DNA of 64,000 bases from an uncultured Chlorobiaceae bacterium (GCA_903839405.1 CAIMCD010000027.1:60905-124904); one strand, 5' to 3'. Shown: positions 9,771-18,779, numbered from the stretch's first letter. The notes: generated by a model not told the origin, from the letters alone. Numbers and translations are program-made.

Positions 9771-10481
9771 ATGCGCAGCTTGTCACGAGGAGTTTCAACG
9801 CTCTCCACCATGTTTTATTTTCTTTTATCATCACTGCCGGCCTTAGCCTGGCACGACAAGACTCATTTGTCGGTGGCCGAGGCGGCAGGATTTGATCTCT
9901 GGTACAGTGCCGCTGCGCCGGATGTCGCGAAATCGAAAACCGAGTTCAAGGCCGCAGAAGAGAAGAACCACTACTTCAACAACAACGCCCACCGGGAGGT
10001 TGATGAGGCGATCGTGATGGCCCAGGTGGAGCGCTATAACAAGCCGGATGATCTTGAGGGCCACCTCTATGGTGCTATTATTGCGGCGGTAAGGGCTTCC
10101 GAGAGCGAGCGTGAAAGTGGAAAATATGCCGAGTACCCGCTGGTCTTCTGTGCCCACTATATTGGCGACCTCTCAATGCCCTTGCATAACACCGAGTATG
10201 ACGAGTTCAACACCAATCACCACTCGACGAATGACGCCACGATTGAGGGGAGCGTCCGTAACAATATTGGCTATATTCAGCGCAACATGCGCGCTATGAC
10301 CATCAAGAGTGAAGCCGATCTTGCGCGTGAAATTGCAAAAGTTGCCAACGCGGCCCGCCGGCTTGGCTACAAACTGCGGGCTGAAAATCGGGATATGACC
10401 CAGGATGAGGCCTACCGGCAGGTGATTGAGAGTGCCTCGCTTTTGAAAGCGGTTTTGGTTTACGTCGGCAAAAAACCGTAG
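9771..10481 (+). CDS. Secreted zinc-dependent phospholipase C / S1-P1 nuclease-like protein
   Basis: A 236-residue exported protein. The signal peptide ends at ALA (residue 26), leaving a mature N-terminus beginning Trp-His (Trp27, His28). This is the arrangement in which the N-terminal Trp and following His bind zinc in this superfamily. The second signature, HYIGDLSMPLHN, matches the family H-x-x-GD-x-x-x-PLH zinc site. The start ATG has an AAGGA ribosome site about six bases upstream. The substrate (phospholipid or nucleic acid) cannot be decided. It follows nadA after a repeat-bearing gap and is probably transcribed separately. Confidence 0.75.
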   Translation: MRSLSRGVSTLSTMFYFLLSSLPALAWHDKTHLSVAEAAGFDLWYSAAAPDVAKSKTEFKAAEEKNHYFNNNAHREVDEAIVMAQVERYNKPDDLEGHLYGAIIAAVRASESERESGKYAEYPLVFCAHYIGDLSMPLHNTEYDEFNTNHHSTNDATIEGSVRNNIGYIQRNMRAMTIKSEADLAREIAKVANAARRLGYKLRAENRDMTQDEAYRQVIESASLLKAVLVYVGKKP

Positions 10482-10521
10482 TCGCAGGGTTTTTGCCCGG
10501 AAAGGAGAGGAGTTTTATTTA

Positions 10522-11613
10522 TTGAATTGTAGAAGTGTTATGGCTGATAGTGAACATCTGAAGATTCTCCAGGAGGGAGTTACAGCCTGGAACGAGTGGC
10601 GCCGGGCGTACCCACAGAGTCGTGCGGAGCTGCAGAGTGCCTCCCTCACCGGGCTTGACCTGCGGGGCATAAATTTTGCCGAAGCCAATCTCAGTGGAGC
10701 AAAGCTCTCCAAGGCGAATCTGATGGATGCCGATTTGAGCGGTGCTGACCTGCGAGGCGCCGATCTCAGCAAGGCAAAGCTCGGTGGAGTCAACTTCAGT
10801 AAAAGCACGATTGATATCCATACAACCTACGAGGGTGCAGAGGGGTGCGATATTGGCGTCAATGGCCTCTACTCGCCCCTCACCGATTCGGCCGCCCTTC
10901 TGAGGATTGACCCTCCGGGGAACTCGATGCAGGGCGCCAATGCCGAAGCGGTTATCGAGAGCCTCCGCCACGCCCGCAAGCTCCACACCTTCTCCCTTCT
11001 GCTTGCCGGGATTGCCCTGCTCTTTATTGTTATCAAGCCCAAAACCATTTCGCTGCCCTATCTGGCCGGATCGTTCAAGTTCGACGACTACAGCTACGCT
11101 TTTTTGGCCACCATTCTCTCCACGGTACTGCTTAGCCAGGTATCCTCCTTTATTGATTCCGCCCTGCAGGGGGCTCGCTATCTCAACGACCGCCGGGCGG
11201 CCATGCTGGTCGGCCACTTTCCCTGGCTGCTCTCCAAGTATGAGAGTGAGGAGCCGAACAAGCGGCAGTCAAAAATCATGCGCTTCTTTCTGGTCTTTCA
11301 TCCGGTTATCTACATCTATTTTTTCATGAAGTGGACTCTGCTCTTTACCGGCGACTGGCCGGCGATTGTGCAACACTATCAGGATTCACCGGTTATCTAT
11401 GGAGAGTATCTGCTGCCGCTTTTCTATGTGATTTTGATTCGCCTCTGCCTGCACATTTTCCGGCTTTCGGAAGGGTTTCAGAAACCGATCCTTTTCGATA
11501 CGGAAACCGAGCGGAGCCGTCACTCGGATATGGAGCGGCTCGCCGCAGCGGTTGAACGGCAGGCCGCAAGAACCGCCGAGCTTCTGGAGCTGATACGCAA
11601 ACGGGAGGAGTGA
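10522..11613 (+). CDS. Pentapeptide-repeat membrane protein
   Basis: A 363-residue protein. Residues about 48-95 form a short pentapeptide-repeat stretch with the A(D/N)LSGA pattern (for example ADLSGADLRGADLSKAKL), about nine repeats. Four hydrophobic segments follow at about 153-173, 192-212, 255-275 and 290-312, and the C-terminus is charged and probably coiled (from about 330). The start is a TTG placed nine bases after GGAGAGGAG. An ATG six codons on (10540) is the alternative but is poorly spaced. Function is unknown. The repeat probably acts as a small scaffold at the cytoplasmic membrane. Confidence 0.75.
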   Translation: MNCRSVMADSEHLKILQEGVTAWNEWRRAYPQSRAELQSASLTGLDLRGINFAEANLSGAKLSKANLMDADLSGADLRGADLSKAKLGGVNFSKSTIDIHTTYEGAEGCDIGVNGLYSPLTDSAALLRIDPPGNSMQGANAEAVIESLRHARKLHTFSLLLAGIALLFIVIKPKTISLPYLAGSFKFDDYSYAFLATILSTVLLSQVSSFIDSALQGARYLNDRRAAMLVGHFPWLLSKYESEEPNKRQSKIMRFFLVFHPVIYIYFFMKWTLLFTGDWPAIVQHYQDSPVIYGEYLLPLFYVILIRLCLHIFRLSEGFQKPILFDTETERSRHSDMERLAAAVERQAARTAELLELIRKREE

Positions 11614-11755
11614 AACTTTCTGTGCCCCATTTTCATTCTCCTCTACTCAACGCAAGGGTTTTCATCTCTGTAGTAGCCCGCCTCAGCTTCTCGTTTGATT
11701 TATAGCCCCTCATTATTATTTATCAGCAGTATTACCAGGCCGCCAGCTCATCATC

Positions 11756-12751
11756 ATGGAAGTTCATCTCCCGCTTAAAATTATCGGCCTTGGCCGTTAT
11801 CTGCCACCGCATATTGTTTCAAGTGAGGAACTTGAAGCGCTCTACAACCTACCCGCCGGATGGGTGGAGCGGCGCAACGGGGTGCGCGAACGCCGCCGGG
11901 TCACTAGTGAAACCGCCTCCTTCATGGCGGCCGAAGCGGCCGGTGAAGCGCTTCGTGAAGCGGGGCTTGAGGCCGGAGAGCTGAGCCTTATCATCAACGC
12001 CTCCGGCACCTCCGAGCAGGCCATTCCCGACACCGGAGCCCTGATCCAGCGCCAGCTCGGCCTCGGCAACTCCGGTATTGCGGCCATGAGCGTGCACACA
12101 ACCTGCCTCAGCTTCATCTCGGCGCTGGAGGTTGCCGCGCACTACCTCAACTCCTCTCGCTACCGTTATATCCTTGTAGTCAGCTCGGACGTCTCCTCTT
12201 CCGGCATTAACCCGCGTGAGCCCGAGTCGGCAACGCTGGTGGGTGATGCGGCCGCAGCGGTTGTGGTGACCCGATCCGAAGCCTGGGAGAGCTCCTCGAT
12301 TGAGCATGCCCATTTCAAAACCTATGGAGATGGCGCCTACCTGACCACCATCATGGGCGGCGGCTCGGCGCGCCATCCGGCGAAAGCGGGCCACAAAGCG
12401 GAGGATGATCTTTTCCATATGGAGGGGAGTGGCGTGCTGCGCATGGTGCGCCGGATTGATGAAGCTTTCCTCGAAGAGCTTTATGCGGGCCTCTCAAAGA
12501 GTTTGCTCGACATCGATCTGGTTGTGCCGCATCAGGCCAGCCGTGTTGGATTGCTTTTGCTGCAGCGGTTCGGATGGCCGGAGGATAAGATTATGACCAC
12601 CATTGCGTTGCTCGGCAACTGCGTCGCTGCATCCATTCCCGCCACCTTGTATCAAGCCGTCCGTGACGGCCGGCTCCAGCGCGGCCAGAAACTCCTCCTC
12701 GTCGGCACCGGCGCCGGCCTCTCCATCGGCGGGCTGGTTATGACTTATTGA
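11756..12751 (+). CDS. 3-oxoacyl-ACP synthase III (FabH-like) family protein
   Basis: A 331-residue thiolase-fold condensing enzyme. The catalytic triad is complete: Cys117 (VHTTCLSF), His259 (VPHQAS) and Asn288 (LGNCVAASIP). The N-terminal GLGRYLPPHIVSSEELE and the later VGDAAAAVV are family marks. FabH primes fatty acid synthesis by condensing acetyl-CoA with malonyl-ACP. This copy is not beside plsX, fabD or fabG and diverges at the substrate tunnel (TSEQAIPDTG), so it may instead be a specialised KAS III acting on another acyl substrate. Confidence 0.82.
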   Translation: MEVHLPLKIIGLGRYLPPHIVSSEELEALYNLPAGWVERRNGVRERRRVTSETASFMAAEAAGEALREAGLEAGELSLIINASGTSEQAIPDTGALIQRQLGLGNSGIAAMSVHTTCLSFISALEVAAHYLNSSRYRYILVVSSDVSSSGINPREPESATLVGDAAAAVVVTRSEAWESSSIEHAHFKTYGDGAYLTTIMGGGSARHPAKAGHKAEDDLFHMEGSGVLRMVRRIDEAFLEELYAGLSKSLLDIDLVVPHQASRVGLLLLQRFGWPEDKIMTTIALLGNCVAASIPATLYQAVRDGRLQRGQKLLLVGTGAGLSIGGLVMTY

Positions 12752-12845
12752 GGGGTTGATGCTGATTGCAGGAGGGCCTGTAAAACGGCTATATCGTGAT
12801 TGTCTGGAGCTCAGGTAATTGTGACAATTGATAAAAAAGGCTCAG

Positions 12846-13106
12846 TTAGTTACAACTATCTTCACCTTGAGGGAATCCTTTGTTCGACAAGCATTTAATC
12901 ATTTCCCTATCTCTTGCTAAAGGATTTTTTTGTAGTTCCAGAAAACTTTTGCACTCCATAATTGCCCTTTCATATCTTTCTAAGCACGCCTTTCTTGAAT
13001 TGGATAGATATTGATCTGTGGAATGATTGCTAACAGAAGAGGTAGAAGAACAACCTGAAAATATCATGCTGCCTGCAATAAGTAGGACAACTGTTTTAAA
13101 TTTCAT
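12846..13106 (-). CDS. Small lipoprotein, function unknown
   Basis: An 86-residue lipoprotein. A type II signal peptide ends in the lipobox FSGC (Cys19), followed by a Ser-rich linker and a helical, Cys-containing tail. Its start lies inside the 3' end of the upstream gene (11-base overlap), so the two are co-translated. Both genes are much more AT-rich than their neighbours, which suggests acquisition. The family is not recognised. Confidence 0.65.
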   Translation of the reverse strand: MKFKTVVLLIAGSMIFSGCSSTSSVSNHSTDQYLSNSRKACLERYERAIMECKSFLELQKNPLARDREMIKCLSNKGFPQGEDSCN

Positions 13107-13662
13107 AATTTACTAGTTTTACTTTTGCATAATCGAGATGAACTTGTTCGTAGCCTTTACGCTCAAAACATTCAATTCTTAATGTAATTAGTCTTATTAG
13201 ATTACCTTCACCAGAGTCAAGAGCCTCATCAGTACATGATGTAAAGTCTTCCATGATTTTCCTGTCAAGGGTACTAAGCTTGTTTTCGTCTTCCAGTGAT
13301 AAATCATTTGCTTTGATAAAGTATGCTGGTGCAAATGCTATTGTACCATCGGGAGTTGTAAAATTACAGTATTTATTTTCGTCATTTGATGACAGATCTA
13401 CAAGTCCCGTGACTCTACGGTTTGTAGTTTCAAATTCAGCTATCTTAGAGTTGTCATTGTACGTTATTTGATGTTCAGAAAGGGATGTATTGATAATTTT
13501 CAAAAAACTTAATAACTTTACTGTCGGATTGGACCAAAAAAGAGAAAGAAGATCTGGAATTGCATTAACGATCGGCTCAATCGGAACATCTTTACTACAA
13601 CCCGCGAGTAAGTAAAAAGAGCTTGCGCCAACACCATAAATAAATTTTCTCCTAGATATCAT
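13096..13662 (-). CDS. Tat-type lipoprotein, function unknown
   Basis: A 188-residue exported protein. The N-terminus carries a twin-arginine motif (SRRKFIYG) and a lipobox LLAGC (Cys22), so it should be exported by Tat and lipidated. The mature part (VPIEPIVNAIPDLLSLFW onward) is not recognised. It is AT-rich and overlaps the next lipoprotein by 11 bases. The pair is flanked by a 600-base AT-rich gap, which suggests a small acquired unit. Confidence 0.6.
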   Translation of the reverse strand: MISRRKFIYGVGASSFYLLAGCSKDVPIEPIVNAIPDLLSLFWSNPTVKLLSFLKIINTSLSEHQITYNDNSKIAEFETTNRRVTGLVDLSSNDENKYCNFTTPDGTIAFAPAYFIKANDLSLEDENKLSTLDRKIMEDFTSCTDEALDSGEGNLIRLITLRIECFERKGYEQVHLDYAKVKLVNYEI

Positions 13663-14279
13663 CTGATCTCCATAAGGATGTAATATATTGTTTATACTGA
13701 GCCAGTTAACCCGGTAAAAACAGATACTTTTTCTTTGATGAAATTATGATGGGTGATTTAGAATATAGTTAACTTATTTTTTATAGATATGTCAAGGATT
13801 CAGTATCATTTGATTGCATATACATACGTATATATATTTAGTCTAACCCTTTGATTTATTTTTTTTTAAAATTTTTTTAAAATAATTAATTGTATTTATT
13901 TGTCAATAATTCTTCGTCTGAAAAATTTAGAAAATTCAGATAATCTCAAACCTGAGGTGATGCTTTATGATAGTATTCAAGCAAGGAGAGAGATGATGCC
14001 TTATTGCCAGTAATCATGTGATTGTACAAAGCGGATATTTTGAGGGGGATGTTTTTAAGGATACCTCAAAATAATGAGTTTTGATATATGAGTTGATCCA
14101 AGCATAGCCGTTCTTTTTCAACTGTACACACCGCTTCATGTTGTAGGTCCGGTTGGTCACTCAGGTTTTAAGGGAATATGGTAACGGTTTTGATAACTCA
14201 CAGTTCTTCTGCCGGTCGAGGCAGTGGCAGGCCTGACTTTTTGTTTCAACTCTTTCAGGCACCTTAACTCTTCAGCAAT
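13663..14279. other. AT-rich gap with no recognised gene
   Basis: About 620 bases of very AT-rich DNA with long T and A runs around 13850-13910. A 41-codon minus-strand frame (14014-14139) starting at an ATG is open, but it has no clear ribosome site and no recognised relative, so I do not call it a gene. The part next to 14280 continues the decayed tail of the higA-like gene in other frames. Confidence 0.5.
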
Positions 14280-14549
14280 TTATCCTCTGATTTTTGGGCG
14301 TGATAGAGATCTCACCGCTGCAGGGAGGTTCATCCAGTAATCTGCCGACGTATCAAAAAATTTAGCTAACCGCAGTGCGGTTCGGGGTGTTACGCCCCGT
14401 CGGCCATTAATGATTTCATTGATCCGCTGGTAGGGCACATGGATAGCATCGGCTAACTGACGCTGGGTGATTGCCATAGGGTTCAAAAACTCCTCCAGCA
14501 GCACCTCTCCGGGATGAGTTGGTGGCCGATCTCTGGGGATGCGTATCAT
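14280..14549 (-). CDS. HigA-type antitoxin, C-terminally frameshifted, no toxin partner
   Basis: An 89-residue HTH protein of the HigA/VapI family: HPGEVLLEEFLNPMAITQRQLADAI, then NEIINGRRGVTPRTALRLAKFF and YWMNL. The usual tail after YWMNLQ is lost. In the +1 frame the DNA reads LQR, a TGA, then DLYHAQKSEDKLLKS, which is the expected HigA ending. The gene has therefore suffered a one-base shift near 14330 plus a stop. No higB lies in the 90 bases upstream, so this is an orphan remnant that may still fold as a DNA-binding domain. Confidence 0.7.
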   Translation of the reverse strand: MIRIPRDRPPTHPGEVLLEEFLNPMAITQRQLADAIHVPYQRINEIINGRRGVTPRTALRLAKFFDTSADYWMNLPAAVRSLSRPKIRG

Positions 14550-14611
14550 GGTTCAATTCTCTTTGATTGTTTTCAGGTTTTTGGCTTTTTTCACTATTCA
14601 CGGTGTTTTAT

Positions 14612-14640
14612 TTGCACGCTTATAGCATATAAGGTATAAT
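14612..14640 (+). promoter_or_regulatory. Strong sigma-70-type promoter of the toxin-antitoxin remnant
   Basis: TTGCAC (14612-14617), a 17-base spacer and a perfect TATAAT (14635-14640). Transcription would begin near 14647, at or next to the toxin ATG (14646), so the message would be almost leaderless. Confidence 0.6.
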
Positions 14641-14645
14641 TGCCT

Positions 14646-14871
14646 ATGGCTTATGTGATACAATACTACAATAGCTCCGTCAAAAAAGAGATTGACGGGT
14701 GGCCGAAAGGCATAAACGCTTGTTTTTTAAGGATTGCCAAACAAATTGAGCACTCCGGGCAGAATCTCGGACTTCCTTATACTCGCCCTTTTGGGGATGG
14801 ATTGTTCTCAGAAAACCCCTGTCTGGGAATTGAACCTTGCCAGAAAACGGCTGAAGGAGATGACATCATGA
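14646..14871 (+). pseudogene. Gp49/HigB-like toxin pseudogene with internal deletion and frameshift
   Basis: The first 55 codons (YVIQYYNSSVKKEIDGWPKG through PFGDGLF) match the N-terminal half of phage Gp49-like (HigB, RelE-fold) toxins. From 14809 the family C-terminus continues in the next frame as QKTPVWELNLARKRLKEMTS and ends at TGA 14869-14871. That stop overlaps the antitoxin ATG in the usual ATGA coupling. About 35-40 residues that normally carry the catalytic core (R-x-x-GxxR...HGFxKK) are missing at the junction. The first frame runs on by chance into the antitoxin and gives a 185-codon open frame that should not be annotated as one protein. Confidence 0.8.
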
Positions 14872-15197
14872 CTATCGATAACACCTATAACCCTGTACGG
14901 CTCAATCCCGGTGAAGAAGCAGCGGAAAAATGTGCCAACGATCCCGCGTTCAAGATAGCCTATGATGCGCTTGAAGATGAATTCGCGGCACTGGCTGCAC
15001 TCCTTGACGCTCGCTTGCAGGCTGGACTCACCCAGGCGCAAGTTGCATCCCGGATGGGAGTATCGCAGCCTGTTCTTGCCCGCATTGAGTCAAGTCTCGG
15101 CAAACAGGATCACTCTCCTTCACTCCATACCTTACGTCGGTATGCCGAGGCCTGCGGCATGAAACTGGTTATTCAGATGGTTAAACCCGGCGCATAG
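14868..15197 (+). CDS. XRE-family antitoxin (HTH) of the decayed toxin-antitoxin pair
   Basis: A 109-residue protein starting MTIDNTYNPVRLNPGEEAAE. The HTH_3 domain lies at about 52-100: LQAGLTQAQVASRMGVSQPV then LARIESS. The ATG overlaps the toxin stop (ATGA) and is preceded by AAGGAG at suitable spacing, which sets the start. The antitoxin looks intact although its toxin is destroyed, so it is now free of its partner and probably regulates its own promoter. Confidence 0.82.
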   Translation: MTIDNTYNPVRLNPGEEAAEKCANDPAFKIAYDALEDEFAALAALLDARLQAGLTQAQVASRMGVSQPVLARIESSLGKQDHSPSLHTLRRYAEACGMKLVIQMVKPGA

Positions 15198-15377
15198 TAC
15201 CTTGCCCAACTCCACCGACAAAAAGGCGATTGCCGATGTTCCAATCTTTCGGGATAGCCTATAACCGCTTGATTTTTATTGAGCAAGTGAGCTCGGAGTT
15301 CCGCTTTTGGTGCATGGGATGAGTATTATACTGTATATTAAGCCTGGAGTTTTTGGCGTGATACCAGCTTTTAAACT

Positions 15378-18300
15378 GTGAGCATGATGAAAAAAGCCTC
15401 GTCCGGTTACCGTAAGAGAAAAACCCTTGAAGGGAGCGCCTCCTTGAGCGGAGCGGATGGCCGCTTTCCTATTGTGGGCATTGGTGCTTCGGCCGGAGGG
15501 CTGGAGGCGCTGGAGATTTTTCTGAAACATGTTCCGCCTCATAGCGGCATGGCTTTTGTGATTGTGCAGCATCTTGACCCGACCCACAAGGGTATGATGG
15601 TGGAGCTGCTTCAGCGGGTTACCGAAATACCGGTTACTGAGGTCACGGACCGGCTGAAAATTGAGCCGGACCATGTTTATGTTATTCCGCCCAACAAGGA
15701 TATGTCGATGCTGCACGCCACCCTGCATCTGCTTGATCCTGTAGAGCCTCGCGGGCTGCGGCTTCCGATTGATTTCTTTTTCCGCTCGATTGCCGACGAC
15801 CAGCAGCAGCAAGGTATTGGCGTTATTCTCTCCGGCATGGGTTCCGACGGGAGCCTTGGTCTCCGTGCTATCAAAGAGAAGGGGGGCGTTAGCTTTGTGC
15901 AGGCTCCTTCGTCCGCCAAGTTTGACGGTATGCCCCAAACGGCCATTGATGCCTGTGAGGTTGATGTGATCGCCCCGGTTGAGAAGCTGCCCGCCAAAAT
16001 TATCGCCTATCTGAGCCACCACCCATCGGGTTTGAAATCGGAGATTCCGCTTGAAGAGCGGGCGCTGAGCGGTTTGGAAAAGGTGGTGATTCTTTTGCGT
16101 ACCCAGACCGGCCAGGATTTTTCGGGCTATAAAAAAAGTACCATCTACCGGCGCATTGAACGGCGCATGAGTATTCATCAGATAGAGAGAATTGCGGACT
16201 ATATCCATTTTCTGCAAGAGAATCCCCATGAGATTGATCTCCTCTTCAAAGAGTTATTGATAGGGGTCACGAGTTTTTTCCGCGATCCGGCCGTGTGGGA
16301 AGCCTTGAAACTCAGGGCAATCCCCTCGCTGCTTGCCGTCCGGCCGCACGGAGCGCTGCTGCGGGCCTGGGTGGTCGGTTGTTCTACCGGTGAAGAGGCT
16401 TACTCCCTTGCCATCATTTTCAAGGAGGCGATTGAAGCCGTTAAACCCTCCGGCAATTTCCGATTGCAGATTTTTGCAACTGATTTGAATAAAGATGCCA
16501 TCGACAAGGCGCGCTCAGGCTCTTTTGCCTTGGACATTGCGACCGACGTTTCGGCGGAACGGCTGCACCGCTTTTTTGAGCGCGATGCAGATGGCTACAG
16601 AGTGTCGCGGGAGATCCGTGAAATGGTGGTCTTTGCGCCCCAGAATGTGATCACGGATCCTCCCTTCACCAAGCTTGATCTGCTGATTTCGAGGAACCTC
16701 TTGATCTACATGGAGCCGGAGCTGCAGCAAAAGCTTATTCCGCTCTTTCATTACACCCTCAACCCCGGTGGCATTCTTTTTCTGGGGAGTGCCGAGAGCC
16801 TCGGCTCATCCAGCCATCTCTTCAAGCCGCTTGACGCTAAAACACGCCTTTTCACCAAGCAGCGCCACGGAGTTCGCGCAGACCCGCTTGCTTTGCCCTT
16901 TTCGTTTGTTCACCATCAGCCGATGGTGCAGGAGGCCGAGAGCGATCAAGCCAAAACAAAAAGCTCTGTACTCAACCTGCAGATCGTGACCGATCAGCTT
17001 CTTCTGCAGCACTATGCGCCTGCCGCAGTGCTGACCAATGACCAGGGAGATATTATCTATATCAGCGGTCGTACCGGAAACTATCTGGAGCCGGCGGCCG
17101 GAAAGGCCAACTGGAATATTTTTGCCATGGCTCGCGAAGGGCTGCGCTATGAGCTCAATCTCCTCTTCGGCAATGCGCTGCGTCAAAAAGGTGCGGTTAC
17201 CAAAAAAGGGGTCACCATCACGTCGAATGGTGGCATACAAACGGTTAACCTGACGATTGAACTGCTTGAAAAGCCTGATGCGTTGCGGGGTCTGGTGCTG
17301 CTTGTTTTTACCGATGTCGAGCGCTCCGGGGTTGGCACCTTGCCGGATTCGCTCCCTGCTTCAGGGATCGGCCGGGGAGGGCTGCTCGAATCGCTGGAGC
17401 AGGAGCTGAACCATGCCCGAGATGAGATTCTCACGATCCGTGAAGAGATGCAGTCCTCGCAGGAGGAGCTTAAATCGACCAATGAGGAGATGCAGTCGGC
17501 CAACGAAGAGCTGCAGAGTACCAATGAGGAGCTGACCACCTCCAAGGAGGAGATGCAGTCGATGAACGAGGAGCTGCAGACCGTGAACCATGAACTGCAG
17601 TCGAAGGTGAGTGAGCTGTCGCAGGCCAGCAATGACATGAAAAACCTGCTCAACAGCACCGATATTGCCACCCTTTTTCTTGACGATGCGCTCAACATCC
17701 GCCGCTTCACCACCCGCACGGCTTCCATCATCAAGCTGATTGCGAGCGACATCGGCCGACCCATCACCGATATTGTGACCGATTTGCACTATCCTGATCT
17801 GCCGGACGATGCCAGGGAGGTGCTCCATACGCTTGTCTTCAGTGAAAAACAGGTTTCAGCCAGTGATGGCCGCTGGTTTGTTGTCAAAATTATGCCTTAT
17901 CGAACTTTGGAGAACCGGATTGTCGGGCTGGTGATCACCTTCACCGATATCAGCGTTGCCAAAAAGCTTGAAGCGAGCCTCCTGGAGATTGACGAGCGTT
18001 TCCGGGGCGCCATTGAGAGTTCGGGTATTGTTGTCGCGGCGGTTGACCGGGAGTTGCGCTATAGCTGGTTTTCCGATCCGCATCATGAGTTCAATGCAGC
18101 GGCTTCGCTTGGAAAGCGGGACGATGAGAGTTCTGAACTGCAGAACGCGGCGGAGTTGATGGAGATCAAGCGAAAAGCTCTGGAGAGCGGCAAAAGCGTC
18201 CAGCGGACTTTGATGCTTGAGGGAGCCGACGGTAGCCGCCGCTTTTATGAGCTTATTGCCAAGCCCTTGAGCTATGGTGGAGGTGAGAGGGTTGGAGTGA

Positions 18301-18779
18301 TCACGGTTGCCCGGGAGATCACCGCTCGCAAAGAGGCTGAAAGGGCTCAAAAAGAGAGTGAAGAGCGATTCGGCCTGTTGTTTGAAGCACTCTCCGAGGG
18401 AGCTCTCTTGCTTGATCGCGAGGGAAAAGTGCTGATGGCGAACCGCGAGGCGCAGCGGGTTATGGGCTTCTCGCTTGAAGAGATGGCGGGTAAAACCATG
18501 TCCGAACTCCGCTGGAAAACCGTTCGGGAGGACGGTTCCGATTTTCCGTTTGAAGAGCACCCAGTGGCGGTTGCGTTGCGAACCGCTGAAGCCGTTAAGG
18601 GCAAGGTGATGGGCGTTTTTCAGGCAGGACACCATCGCTGCCGATGGATAAAGATCAACGCACTGCCCTGGTTTCAGCAAGCCGCCGCTCTACCCTCCCA
18701 TGTATTCCTGACGGTTGCTGCGATCAAGCCGCCCCGCTCCCGTTCGGAAAGCTCTGCCAAGCCCCAAGAGCCATCGTGA
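15378..18779 (+). CDS. CheB-CheR-PAS fusion chemoreceptor-modification/sensor protein
   Basis: A 1133-residue fusion. The CheB methylesterase domain (about 30-210) has the catalytic Ser38 (GIGASAGG), His65 (VQHLDP) and Asp157 (GMGSDG). The CheR methyltransferase (about 225-490) has its SAM site at WVVGCSTGEEAYSLA. A Glu/Gln heptad coiled coil (about 680-755, EEMQSSQEELKSTNEEMQ) follows. At least three PAS domains cover about 755-1110. Many relatives continue into a histidine kinase, but here the protein stops after the last PAS with no HisKA/HATPase. No receptor-like CheB receiver domain is present. The start is a GTG, and ATG codons at 15384 and 15387 are equally possible. No clear ribosome site is seen. 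Confidence 0.9.
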   Translation: MSMMKKASSGYRKRKTLEGSASLSGADGRFPIVGIGASAGGLEALEIFLKHVPPHSGMAFVIVQHLDPTHKGMMVELLQRVTEIPVTEVTDRLKIEPDHVYVIPPNKDMSMLHATLHLLDPVEPRGLRLPIDFFFRSIADDQQQQGIGVILSGMGSDGSLGLRAIKEKGGVSFVQAPSSAKFDGMPQTAIDACEVDVIAPVEKLPAKIIAYLSHHPSGLKSEIPLEERALSGLEKVVILLRTQTGQDFSGYKKSTIYRRIERRMSIHQIERIADYIHFLQENPHEIDLLFKELLIGVTSFFRDPAVWEALKLRAIPSLLAVRPHGALLRAWVVGCSTGEEAYSLAIIFKEAIEAVKPSGNFRLQIFATDLNKDAIDKARSGSFALDIATDVSAERLHRFFERDADGYRVSREIREMVVFAPQNVITDPPFTKLDLLISRNLLIYMEPELQQKLIPLFHYTLNPGGILFLGSAESLGSSSHLFKPLDAKTRLFTKQRHGVRADPLALPFSFVHHQPMVQEAESDQAKTKSSVLNLQIVTDQLLLQHYAPAAVLTNDQGDIIYISGRTGNYLEPAAGKANWNIFAMAREGLRYELNLLFGNALRQKGAVTKKGVTITSNGGIQTVNLTIELLEKPDALRGLVLLVFTDVERSGVGTLPDSLPASGIGRGGLLESLEQELNHARDEILTIREEMQSSQEELKSTNEEMQSANEELQSTNEELTTSKEEMQSMNEELQTVNHELQSKVSELSQASNDMKNLLNSTDIATLFLDDALNIRRFTTRTASIIKLIASDIGRPITDIVTDLHYPDLPDDAREVLHTLVFSEKQVSASDGRWFVVKIMPYRTLENRIVGLVITFTDISVAKKLEASLLEIDERFRGAIESSGIVVAAVDRELRYSWFSDPHHEFNAAASLGKRDDESSELQNAAELMEIKRKALESGKSVQRTLMLEGADGSRRFYELIAKPLSYGGGERVGVITVAREITARKEAERAQKESEERFGLLFEALSEGALLLDREGKVLMANREAQRVMGFSLEEMAGKTMSELRWKTVREDGSDFPFEEHPVAVALRTAEAVKGKVMGVFQAGHHRCRWIKINALPWFQQAAALPSHVFLTVAAIKPPRSRSESSAKPQEPS

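Noticed and set aside
14640..15197. A single 185-residue toxin-antitoxin fusion protein
   Set aside because: The toxin C-terminus continues in another frame and ends at a TGA overlapping the antitoxin ATG. The in-frame join is an accident of the deletion.
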